Shown here: positions 1 through 5,652 of the stretch, one piece after another
Layout of the letters: every line of letters begins with the position of its first letter
How positions within the stretch are numbered: the stretch's first letter is position 1
Source: Bacteroidota bacterium
GTDB lineage: Bacteria; Bacteroidota; Ignavibacteria; UBA10030
Direction of reading: 5' to 3'
Assembly: GCA_003453835.1 (NCBI GenBank)
Contig: DMMN01000270.1
Location: 1 to 5,652, forward strand
DNA length: 5,652 nt
The notes under the pieces: generated by a model
Databases searched by the model: none
What the model saw: only the letters and a program-made list of their open reading frames with translations
What the model was told of the DNA's origin: nothing
Translations under genes and position numbers: made by a program

Positions 1-31
1 TGCGCTTTTCCCGAGGCGGTCAACTTGATTA

Positions 32-59
32 TTGAATGTGTGTTCGATGTTTCTATATT
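32..59 (+). promoter_or_regulatory. Candidate sigma70-type promoter for the transporter gene
   Basis: TTGAAT at 32-37 (4 of 6 to TTGACA) and TATATT at 54-59 (5 of 6 to TATAAT) are separated by 16 nt. This would place transcription start near 65-67 and leave a leader of roughly 47 nt before the ATG at 113. It sits in the only AT-rich part of the region before the gene. It is a consensus match by eye only, and the sigma factor preference of this organism is unknown. Confidence 0.4.
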
Positions 60-62
60 ACA

Positions 63-81
63 GGCTGTTCATCAATCAGCC
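63..81. repeat. Short inverted repeat at the predicted transcription start
   Basis: GGCTG at 63-67 is matched by its exact reverse complement CAGCC at 77-81, with a 9-nt centre. It overlaps the start point implied by the candidate promoter at 32-59. It could be an operator dyad or a small leader hairpin. It has no following T-run, so it does not look like a terminator for an upstream gene. A 5-bp dyad can arise by chance. Confidence 0.25.
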
Positions 82-112
82 ATCGTCGCCCGCCTGAATC
101 ACCTTCGTGCAG

Positions 113-1528
113 ATGAATATAGTTCTCCTTGGCATCATCTTCTATATCCTTCTTCAACTCCTCCTCGGCTATATCGTCTCCCGGACGATTCGCACCGAAA
201 CAGATTACTTGCTCGCCGGCAGAAGCCTGGGGTATGGTCTCGCCACGTTTTCTATCTTTGCCACGTGGTTTGGAGCTGAGTCGTGCATTGGAACCGCCGG
301 AGCGGCCTACTCGGAGGGGATTGCCGGCGTAACTGCCGATCCGTTCGGCTATGGCATTTGTCTCTTCTTCATGGGAGTCCTCTTCGCCGTCCCGTTATGG
401 AAAATGAAGCTGACGACGATTGCCGACTTCTTCCGACTCCGGTTTTCCCCCCAAGCCGAGCGCATGACGGCTATCCTCATGGTGCCGACATCGCTCTTTT
501 GGGCGGCTGCACAGATTCGAGCGTTCGGACAAGTACTCTCGGCCTCTTCCGATCTTTCCGTTACTCTGGCCGTGACGATTGCGGCAGCGATCGTTGTCAC
601 CTACACGGTCTTTGGCGGTTTGTTGGCGGATGCAATGACCGACGTTGTTCAAGGAATCGTTCTTATCGCCGGACTGGTGGTGTTGCTTCCGATTGTCGTC
701 GGCGATCTCGGCGGAATCTCAAGCGCCCTTGCGACAATCTCACCCGATCAGTTGAGCCTGCGGCCCCAAGGCGAGTGGACGCCCAGCCACGTGCTCCGGA
801 TTACCGACGCTTGGGCGATTCCAATCTGCGGCTCCATCATAGCTCAAGAGCTTGTCTCTCGCGTCATCGCATCGCGTTCACCGATGGTGGCGCGCAGGTC
901 TTCGCTCATCGCGTCTTCAATGTATGTGCTGATCGGTCTGATCCCGTTGGGGGTCGGTTTGCTTGGAAGGCACCTCGTCCCCGATCTTGAGCATCCGGAA
1001 CAGATACTCCCCATGGTGGCGCAACGCCATCTTTCCACGCTTCTCTATGTGGTCTTTGCCGGTGCTCTCGTCTCGGCGATTCTCTCGACTGTCGATAGCG
1101 CGCTCCTCGCGGCGTCCGGTCTCTTCTCCCACAATGTCTTGATTCCGTTGAGACCGATGATGTCAGAAGAACGGAAGGTGCGCATCGCAAGGTGGGGAGT
1201 CGCACTCTCAGGTACGCTCGCGTACGTCCTTGCGCTCTTTGCAGAGGGGGTTTACGACCTGGTGAAAGACGCATCGTCGTTTGGAAGTGCCGGTATCTTC
1301 ATAGTTTTCATCCTGGGATTCTTTACGCGATTCGGAGGTGCAAAGAGCGGTGTGTCGGCACTCGTAACCGGTGCGGTCGTGTGGCTCGCCGGACATTATC
1401 TTCTTGATCTTGAGGGCAGCTACGTTCTGGCTCTCACCTCGTCGCTTGTCGCGTATGTTGGTGGCGCACTGTTTGAGAAGCAGGGCACTTCCGCGACGGC
1501 AGCGTCTGATGCCGAAGCTCGTTCGTGA
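113..1528 (+). CDS. Sodium:solute symporter family (SSS/SLC5) transporter, choline-transporter-like branch
   Basis: This is a 471-residue inner-membrane protein expected to import a small organic solute driven by a sodium gradient. About 13 hydrophobic segments can be drawn (near residues 2-20, 43-63, 78-96, 118-138, 149-168, 179-197, 233-253, 268-286, 310-338, 358-378, 390-404, 410-428, 436-452), the count and length expected of the LeuT-fold SSS family. Family motifs include AGRSLG after the first segment, ATWFGAES (50-57), the YTVFGGLLADAMTDVVQ signature (164-180) and SAILSTVDSALLAAS; Ser325-Thr326 sits where PutP-type carriers place Na+ ligands. ATW.G, FWAAA, TDVVQ and STVDS recall the high-affinity choline transporter (SLC5A7) branch, but the substrate cannot be read from sequence. 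A TGA at 95-97 limits the start to GTG 107 or ATG 113; neither has a Shine-Dalgarno, and I chose the ATG. The family is secure, the substrate unknown. Confidence 0.93.
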   Translation: MNIVLLGIIFYILLQLLLGYIVSRTIRTETDYLLAGRSLGYGLATFSIFATWFGAESCIGTAGAAYSEGIAGVTADPFGYGICLFFMGVLFAVPLWKMKLTTIADFFRLRFSPQAERMTAILMVPTSLFWAAAQIRAFGQVLSASSDLSVTLAVTIAAAIVVTYTVFGGLLADAMTDVVQGIVLIAGLVVLLPIVVGDLGGISSALATISPDQLSLRPQGEWTPSHVLRITDAWAIPICGSIIAQELVSRVIASRSPMVARRSSLIASSMYVLIGLIPLGVGLLGRHLVPDLEHPEQILPMVAQRHLSTLLYVVFAGALVSAILSTVDSALLAASGLFSHNVLIPLRPMMSEERKVRIARWGVALSGTLAYVLALFAEGVYDLVKDASSFGSAGIFIVFILGFFTRFGGAKSGVSALVTGAVVWLAGHYLLDLEGSYVLALTSSLVAYVGGALFEKQGTSATAASDAEARS

Positions 1529-1543
1529 TCTATACTTTCCTCA

Positions 1544-1583
1544 CTCGCCGGGCGAGAAGGACAGGATCGTCGAGCGATGCTCG
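1544..1583 (+). other. Pair of small GC-rich hairpins after the transporter gene
   Basis: CTCGC/GCGAG (1544-1548 with 1552-1556, 3-nt loop) is followed 14 nt later by CGAGC/GCTCG (1571-1575 with 1579-1583, loop GAT). Both are perfect 5-bp stems, beginning 16 nt after the transporter stop codon. Neither is followed by a T-run, so they are not classical intrinsic terminators. They could protect the 3' end of the mRNA or be chance dyads. CGAG at 1553-1556 could also pair with CTCG at 1580-1583, giving an alternative fold. Confidence 0.3.
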
Positions 1584-1670
1584 TAGCTATTGAGAACCAC
1601 CGACAGACTCCTCGATCTTGCACATCCTTGCTCTTCTCCCCATTTTGCCCTATCTTTTCAGCGTTTTCCG

Positions 1671-1721
1671 GAGTAAAGGGTGCTCTCAGTTCACTTTCAC
1701 TCTTTACTCTTTGTCGTTTTT
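1671..1721 (+). terminator. Probable intrinsic terminator between the transporter and lepA
   Basis: GAGTAAAGGGTG (1671-1682) pairs with CACTCTTTACTC (1698-1709) over 12 positions, eleven Watson-Crick and one G-U wobble, around a 15-nt loop. The 3' arm runs directly into TTTGTCGTTTTT (1710-1721). A long stem followed by a T-rich tail on the + strand is the shape of a Rho-independent terminator. It would end the transporter transcript about 145 nt past its stop codon. The stem is less GC-rich than usual and the T tract is interrupted, so strength is uncertain. The opposite strand has no T tract after the stem. It could also be a lepA leader structure if a promoter lies upstream of it. Confidence 0.55.
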
Positions 1722-1741
1722 GAGCACGTTCGCAAGGCGTG

Positions 1742-1772
1742 GAGGTCTCGGCCGGCGCCTTTCTAAGACCTC
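1742..1772 (+). other. Stem-loop in the lepA leader
   Basis: GAGGTCT (1742-1748) and AGACCTC (1766-1772) are exact reverse complements, giving a 7-bp stem. The 17-nt loop can form an extra GGC/GCC pairing (1750-1752 with 1757-1759). The structure ends 20 nt before the lepA ATG at 1793, just short of the purine-rich AAAAAAGAGAGA stretch (1781-1792). If transcribed it could influence initiation or mRNA stability. No known riboswitch or ribosomal leader is recognised here. Confidence 0.35.
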
Positions 1773-1792
1773 ATACGTCCAAAAAAGAGAGA

Positions 1793-3592
1793 ATGAAGCA
1801 GATCCGGAATTTTTGCATCGTTGCACACATCGACCACGGGAAGTCCACGCTCGCGGACCGGCTTCTTGAAACTACGGGGACCGTCTCATCCCGTGAGATG
1901 ACCAAACAGGTGCTCGACGATATGGAGCTGGAGCAGGAACGTGGCATCACGATCAAGCTCCACGCAATCCAGATGAACTACCGGGCGCGGGACGGCCAGG
2001 ACTACATTCTGAATCTCATCGACACTCCGGGGCACGTCGACTTCACGTATGAAGTCTCCCGCTCCCTCGCCGCGTGCGAAGGTGCGATCCTTGTCGTCGA
2101 CGCCACGCAAGGGGTGGAAGCACAAACCATCTCGAATCTCTATCTGGCTATCGACGCGGGCCTCGAGATCATTCCCTTCATCAATAAGGTCGATCTTCCG
2201 AGCGCGAAGACGATGATCGAAACGGTTAAGCGACAGGTGACCGATCTCATCGGGTGCTCGGAGGATGAGATTTTGTTAGGGAGTGCAAAATCCGGTCTGG
2301 GGACGGACGAAGTGCTGGAGGCAATCGTGAACCGCATTCCCGGTCCAAAAGGGGATCCAGATGCCCCGCTGAAGGCGCTGATCTTTGATTCGGTCTTTAA
2401 CGAGTTTCGAGGAGCGATTGCCTACGTGCGAGTGTTCGAAGGTGCGGTGCGCGAGAAGGATCGGATCAAGTTCTTCTCGAACGGAAAGGAATTCCAGGCG
2501 GAGGATGTCGGCATTCTGGAGATGCAGCGGAAGAGAATTGGGGCGCTCCTGGCGGGCGACGTTGGGTATGTCATAGCAAATGTAAAAGACGTCCATGACA
2601 CGAAGGTCGGTGATACGATCACGAATGCCGACCGACCGGCCGCCGAAGCCTGGCCCGGATACAAAGAAGTGAAGCCGATGGTGTTCAGCGGCATGTATCC
2701 TTCGAACAGTGATGACTTTGCCGAATTACGCGACGCCCTGGAGAAACTGAAAATCAATGACGCCGCGCTGATGTTCGAGCCGGAGACGTCGCTGGCGCTC
2801 GGGTTCGGCTTCCGGTGCGGCTTCCTCGGCTTGCTTCACATGGAGATCATTCGTGAGCGGCTGGAACGCGAATACAGCCAGTCCCTTATCAATACCGTCC
2901 CGAACGTAGAGTACCGCGTCGTCAAGACGGACAAACAGGTGCTGTTGGTCGACAATCCGGCGTTCATGCCGACGCCGGGGGAGATCGAGCTTGTTGAAGA
3001 GCCGTTTATCAAAGCTCAGATCATCGCGCCAACGGAATACATCGGTGCGATCATGAAGCTCTGCATGGATCGTCGAGGCATTCATAAAAACACGACGTAT
3101 TTGAGTCCCGAACGAGCCGACATCCACTATGAGTTGCCGCTCGCCGAGATTATTTTCGATTTCTATGACAAGCTGAAGTCGATCTCCCGTGGCTATGCAT
3201 CGCTCGACTACGATTTCCTCGAGTATCGCGAGTCCGATCTCGTGAAGCTCGATGTACTCCTGAATAATGAGCCCGTCGATGCGCTGTCGACGATCGTTCA
3301 CCGCGCGAAGGCGTATGAGTGGGGGAGGAAGATGTGCTCGAAGTTGAGGGAGTTGATCCCGCGCCAGATGTTTGAAGTGGCCATCCAGGCCGCCATAGGG
3401 AGTAAGATCATCGCGCGTGAAACGATCAGCGCCATGCGGAAAAACGTTCTGGCCAAGTGCTACGGTGGAGATATCTCCCGTAAGCGAAAGCTTCTCGAGA
3501 AGCAAAAGGAAGGAAAGAAGCGCATGAAGCAGGTCGGTCGAGTCGAAATTCCTCAGGAAGCATTCCTGGCCGTCCTCTCGATGGAAGAGTGA
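1793..3592 (+). CDS. lepA: Elongation factor 4 (LepA/EF-4), ribosome-associated translation GTPase
   Basis: LepA is a GTPase that binds the ribosome and is linked to back-translocation, recovery from stalling and 30S biogenesis. The 599-residue product has the full family length. All GTP-binding boxes are present: G1 AHIDHGKST (11-19), G2 RGITIK (50-55), G3 DTPGH (77-81, with the catalytic His81), G4 NKVD (131-134) and G5 SAK (164-166). Next come the EF-G-like beta-barrel domain (about 190-280), the [14 protein letters not shown] motif (339-352) of the EF-G-like domain III, and a C-terminal domain with the LepA-specific basic segment [20 protein letters not shown] (557-576). The start is ATG 1793 because the protein then opens [18 protein letters not shown] as in other LepA proteins; an in-frame GTG at 1739 would add 18 untypical residues. 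The start is preceded by a purine-rich run but no well-spaced Shine-Dalgarno. It heads the run lepA-lepB-lepB-hemW. No damage or missing residue is seen. Confidence 0.98.
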   Translation: MKQIRNFCIVAHIDHGKSTLADRLLETTGTVSSREMTKQVLDDMELEQERGITIKLHAIQMNYRARDGQDYILNLIDTPGHVDFTYEVSRSLAACEGAILVVDATQGVEAQTISNLYLAIDAGLEIIPFINKVDLPSAKTMIETVKRQVTDLIGCSEDEILLGSAKSGLGTDEVLEAIVNRIPGPKGDPDAPLKALIFDSVFNEFRGAIAYVRVFEGAVREKDRIKFFSNGKEFQAEDVGILEMQRKRIGALLAGDVGYVIANVKDVHDTKVGDTITNADRPAAEAWPGYKEVKPMVFSGMYPSNSDDFAELRDALEKLKINDAALMFEPETSLALGFGFRCGFLGLLHMEIIRERLEREYSQSLINTVPNVEYRVVKTDKQVLLVDNPAFMPTPGEIELVEEPFIKAQIIAPTEYIGAIMKLCMDRRGIHKNTTYLSPERADIHYELPLAEIIFDFYDKLKSISRGYASLDYDFLEYRESDLVKLDVLLNNEPVDALSTIVHRAKAYEWGRKMCSKLRELIPRQMFEVAIQAAIGSKIIARETISAMRKNVLAKCYGGDISRKRKLLEKQKEGKKRMKQVGRVEIPQEAFLAVLSMEE

Positions 3593-3654
3593 AGAGGTAT
3601 CTCCGAGTTCTACCCGCATAATGGGTACGGGCTCATCGGAACCGTCACCAACAA

Positions 3655-3660
3655 AAGGAA
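3655..3660 (+). promoter_or_regulatory. Ribosome binding site that fixes the TTG start of the first lepB
   Basis: AAGGAA lies 6 nt before the TTG at 3667, a good Shine-Dalgarno distance. The frame is closed upstream by TAA at 3619-3621, and no ATG, GTG or other TTG lies between that stop and 3667. The next in-frame ATG falls at the catalytic box and would delete the catalytic serine and membrane anchor. The TTG start is therefore close to forced. Confidence 0.7.
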
Positions 3661-3666
3661 CTTGAA

Positions 3667-4575
3667 TTGGCAAAGAGAGAAGAAGCAAAGCAGACCAAAG
3701 AACAGGCAGAACCTGTTTCGTTCAAGGCCAAGGCTCTGGCGTTCCTCAAGGAATTTGGGATCGTGTTCGGGGCATTCCTCATCCTGAACAATTTCGTCAT
3801 CGCCTCATTTCTCGTTCCGACCGGATCGATGGAGAATGAAGTGATGACGGGCGATCTCCTGTTCGTCAACAAGTTTATCTATGGGGGGACATCGCCGCGG
3901 AACATTCCGTTCACGAACGTGAGGCTTCCCTGGTTTAGTGTTCCGGGATTTCGGGATGTTCGACGCGGAGACGTCATCGTGTTCGTCTTCCCCGGCTATC
4001 GCGATGAGGTGGAGTCTGAAGAGTTTACGTTCTACCTGAAACGCTGCGTGGGTCTGCCCGGAGACACGATTCAGGTGAAGAACCGCGTACTCTCCGTAAA
4101 CGGAGAGGTTCTTCCGCTGCAGCGCAACCAGAAATTCAGCTTCGGCAGAATGGCCGATCCCACAATGGTTGACGACCGCGTTTTCCCGAAAGGCGCCCCT
4201 TGGAACGAAGACAATTACGGTCCGGTCATCGTGCCGAATCGGGGAATGATCATTCCGCTCGGCCCGGATAACTACGCATCTTGGGAGATACTCATCCGAC
4301 GAGAGGGCCACTCAATCCGCTTCATCAACGGGCAGGTGGAGGTGGATGGAAGAGCGGCCACCGAATACGTTGTCCAGAGAGATTACCTCTTCGGCATGGG
4401 AGATCATCGCGACAACAGCCTCGACAGCAGGTATTGGGGATTCATTCCCAAAGAGAATCTCGTAGGGACGCCGCTGATCGTCTACTGGTCGTGGGACACA
4501 AATATCCCTATCTACAATATCTTCGCCAAGATTGGATCCGTTCGATGGGGACGGATCGGGACTCTCATCAGGTAA
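3667..4575 (+). CDS. lepB: Type I signal peptidase (leader peptidase, S26 family), first copy
   Basis: This peptidase removes signal peptides from proteins exported by Sec or Tat, acting on the outer face of the cytoplasmic membrane. The 302-residue protein has a short basic cytoplasmic N-terminus, one membrane anchor (about residues 27-49), then the catalytic domain. Ser54 in PTGSMEN is the nucleophile and Lys125 in YLKRCVGLPGD the general base of the Ser/Lys dyad. GDHRDNSLDSRYWG (245-258) is the conserved box E, with His in place of the commoner Asn. A long insert (about 140-240, with NYGPVIVP) separates Lys from box E, which I associate with FCB-type bacteria. It starts at TTG 3667 with AAGGAA 6 nt upstream. 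It lies 74 nt after lepA and 6 nt before a second lepB, so co-transcription is likely. It appears intact. Confidence 0.95.
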   Translation: MAKREEAKQTKEQAEPVSFKAKALAFLKEFGIVFGAFLILNNFVIASFLVPTGSMENEVMTGDLLFVNKFIYGGTSPRNIPFTNVRLPWFSVPGFRDVRRGDVIVFVFPGYRDEVESEEFTFYLKRCVGLPGDTIQVKNRVLSVNGEVLPLQRNQKFSFGRMADPTMVDDRVFPKGAPWNEDNYGPVIVPNRGMIIPLGPDNYASWEILIRREGHSIRFINGQVEVDGRAATEYVVQRDYLFGMGDHRDNSLDSRYWGFIPKENLVGTPLIVYWSWDTNIPIYNIFAKIGSVRWGRIGTLIR

Positions 4576-4581
4576 GCCGCG

Positions 4582-5559
4582 TTGAGCGAGGATATCAGGA
4601 ATACCGACCCACAGTTGGAACTGACACCGGGCTCCGCGCAGCAAGGGCCGAGTGCCGAAGCGACAGTTTCAGGGAACGAGACGGTCCGGCAGCAGCCCTC
4701 TTGGCATCGAAACTGGCCTGAGTATTTCAAGACCGTCTTTGTTACTCTCGTTGTTGCCCTCTTCTTGAAGACGTTTGTCGTGGAAGCGTTCCGTATTCCC
4801 TCCGGGTCGATGGAGAACACGCTCCTGGTGGGAGATTTTCTACTCGTCAACAAGCTCGTCTATGGCATTCGGACGCCGCGGTACGTTCCGCTGACCAATG
4901 TCGCGATTCCATCGATCTCCCTGCCGGCTCTCAAAGACGTGCGCCGGGGGGATGTCGTCGTGTTTGAGTTTCCCGGGGATCGTGATCAAATGCAGAATCC
5001 GGAATCCGTGAACTACATCAAGCGGTGCATTGGCTTGCCGGGAGACACAGTGACGATTCTTGCGGGGCGAGTGTTTGTCAATGGTGCCGAGCTCACACTT
5101 CCGACACATGCAAAAGCAGGCTCCAGCAGAAGATTTTCACCCTGGCGGCGCGGCCAGAGATTCTTTCCGCCGGGAGCAGGATTCACGGAGAACCGCTACG
5201 GTCCCCTCGTTGTACCGAGAAGAGGTCAGGTCATCGAATTGGATGGATGGAATTTTGAACGATGGAGGGGATTCATTGCGCGCGAAGGACATCGCCCTCG
5301 CCTCACCGCAACAGGAGCCGTCCTCATCGACGAGATCGAAACTTCCCGGTACGTTGTCGAACGAAACCACCTCTTTGTGATGGGAGATAACCGTGACAAC
5401 AGTCTCGACAGCCGCTACTGGGGATTTGTGCCCGAGAACCACCTGATCGGTGAAGCGCTCGTCGTGTACTGGTCGTGGGATCCGACCGTCCCCGTACTTA
5501 GCGTCTTCGATAAGCTGACGAGCATTCGATGGGAGAGAGTAGGGAGACTTATTCGATAG
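4582..5559 (+). CDS. lepB: Type I signal peptidase (leader peptidase, S26 family), second copy
   Basis: This is a second membrane-bound signal peptidase, 325 residues long. About 48 polar residues rich in Gln, Pro, Ser and Glu precede a single membrane anchor (about 50-67). Catalytic Ser76 lies in PSGSMEN, Lys147 in YIKRCIGLPGD, and box E GDNRDNSLDSRYWG spans 268-281; all are intact, so it should be active. It shares its plan with the first copy, including the long insert (RYGPLVVP, 205-212) and the endings VYWSWD and IRWERVGRLIR, but differs at many positions, so the pair are diverged paralogues. The start is TTG 4582, six bases after the upstream TAA and in the same frame; a second TTG at 4615 is the only other candidate before the anchor, and no ATG is available. 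AGG at 4570-4572 is a weak Shine-Dalgarno inside the previous gene's end, so translation is probably coupled. Confidence 0.94.
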   Translation: MSEDIRNTDPQLELTPGSAQQGPSAEATVSGNETVRQQPSWHRNWPEYFKTVFVTLVVALFLKTFVVEAFRIPSGSMENTLLVGDFLLVNKLVYGIRTPRYVPLTNVAIPSISLPALKDVRRGDVVVFEFPGDRDQMQNPESVNYIKRCIGLPGDTVTILAGRVFVNGAELTLPTHAKAGSSRRFSPWRRGQRFFPPGAGFTENRYGPLVVPRRGQVIELDGWNFERWRGFIAREGHRPRLTATGAVLIDEIETSRYVVERNHLFVMGDNRDNSLDSRYWGFVPENHLIGEALVVYWSWDPTVPVLSVFDKLTSIRWERVGRLIR

Positions 5560-5621
5560 TTTATGTTTGATCATTGGGCCGGGTTGTCCAATCACAAAAG
5601 TGCAGTCGCCAAAACACAACG
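5560..5621 (+). other. Short gap between the second lepB and hemW
   Basis: The 62-nt gap has one weak dyad, ATTGG (5573-5577) with CCAAT (5588-5592), and no T-run after it. No terminator or promoter is convincing, so the downstream gene probably continues the same transcript. No Shine-Dalgarno is seen before ATG 5622; the preceding bases are A/C-rich. Confidence 0.4.
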
Positions 5622-5652
5622 ATGCCGAGCCTCTATCTCCATATTCCCTTCT
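5622..5652 (+). CDS. hemW: Start of a HemW-type radical-SAM protein (cut by the window edge)
   Basis: Only ten codons are inside the window, reading MPSLYLHIPF, and the next codon begins with T. The (L/I)Y(L/I)HIPF(C) opening is the typical N-terminus of HemW (formerly annotated as oxygen-independent coproporphyrinogen III oxidase or HemN-like), where the following Cys begins the CxxxCxYC cluster motif of radical-SAM enzymes. HemW is a heme-binding chaperone-like protein thought to deliver heme to respiratory enzymes. The neighbourhood agrees, as lepA and hemW are adjacent in Bacillus subtilis and many others. With so few residues the call relies on that motif plus context. The true HemN family is less likely given the very short N-terminus. 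Confidence 0.8.
   Translation, partial: MPSLYLHIPF

Noticed and set aside
283..990. Open frame on the + strand (235 codons) inside the transporter gene
   Set aside because: The translation is very rich in Arg, Cys and Ser without hydrophobic pattern or known domain, while the overlapping frame encodes a clear membrane transporter.
1628..1656. Possible promoter TTGCTC-17-TATCTT upstream of lepA
   Set aside because: It matches only 3 of 6 and 4 of 6 consensus bases and lies upstream of the terminator-like hairpin, so it is not convincing as the lepA promoter.
1577..1723. Possible 48-codon small gene in the gap after the transporter
   Set aside because: There is no ribosome binding site, its start lies inside a hairpin and its end runs through the terminator-like stem, and the product has no recognisable feature.
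1739..1792. GTG at 1739 as an earlier lepA start
   Set aside because: It would add 18 residues not seen in LepA proteins and would place the start inside the leader hairpin; ATG 1793 gives the usual N-terminus and length.
3611..3627. TACCC/GGGTA inverted repeat between lepA and the first lepB
   Set aside because: A 5-bp stem with a 7-nt loop and no T-run is too weak to be a terminator, and the close gene spacing suggests continued transcription.
2726..3688. Long open frame on the - strand (320 codons) opposite the 3' part of lepA
   Set aside because: It lies wholly antisense to a strongly conserved gene for most of its length, its translation is rich in Arg, His and Asp with no recognisable domain, and such frames are common opposite GC-rich coding sequence.
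3805..4311. Open frame on the - strand (168 codons) opposite the first lepB
   Set aside because: It is antisense to an intact conserved peptidase gene, has no recognisable motif, and its composition looks like a reverse-complement shadow.

Overview
The window is an ordinary bacterial housekeeping segment, with every recognisable gene on the + strand. In order it holds a sodium:solute symporter family (SSS) transporter (113-1528), the translation GTPase lepA/EF-4 (1793-3592), two different type I signal peptidase genes in tandem (3667-4575 and 4582-5559), and the first ten codons of what looks like hemW (5622 to the window edge). No tRNA, rRNA, mobile element, CRISPR array or phage gene is visible.

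Organism: the sequence is of moderate to slightly high GC (by eye a little over half). Start-site signals are mixed. One gene has a clear Shine-Dalgarno (AAGGAA before the first lepB), while the others have weak or absent ones, and both lepB genes must start at a non-ATG codon. The signal peptidases carry a long insert between the catalytic Lys box and the GDNRDNS box, with an N/R-YGP(L/V)(I/V)VP motif. I associate this form with the Bacteroidota/Chlorobiota/Ignavibacteriota (FCB) lineages, so I lean that way. This rests on memory of family motifs and is not a firm assignment.

Layout: 1-112 is the leader of the transporter, with a plausible sigma70-like promoter and a short dyad at the expected transcription start. 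The gap at 1529-1792 has no gene. It holds two small GC-rich hairpins, a long stem-loop followed by a T-rich stretch that looks like an intrinsic terminator (1671-1721), and a further 7-bp stem-loop (1742-1772) just upstream of lepA. From lepA onward the genes are close together (gaps of 74, 6 and 62 nt) and probably form one transcription unit.

How the genes work together: LepA acts on ribosomes. The two LepB-type peptidases cut signal peptides from exported proteins at the membrane. HemW is a radical-SAM heme-binding protein. Known genomes often have lepA next to lepB (as in E. coli) or next to hemW (as in Bacillus subtilis); here lepA, two lepB copies and hemW lie together. The transporter belongs to a separate upstream unit, ended by the terminator-like hairpin. 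I found no convincing sign of a new biological system. The points most worth checking are the diverged lepB pair and the structured lepA leader.
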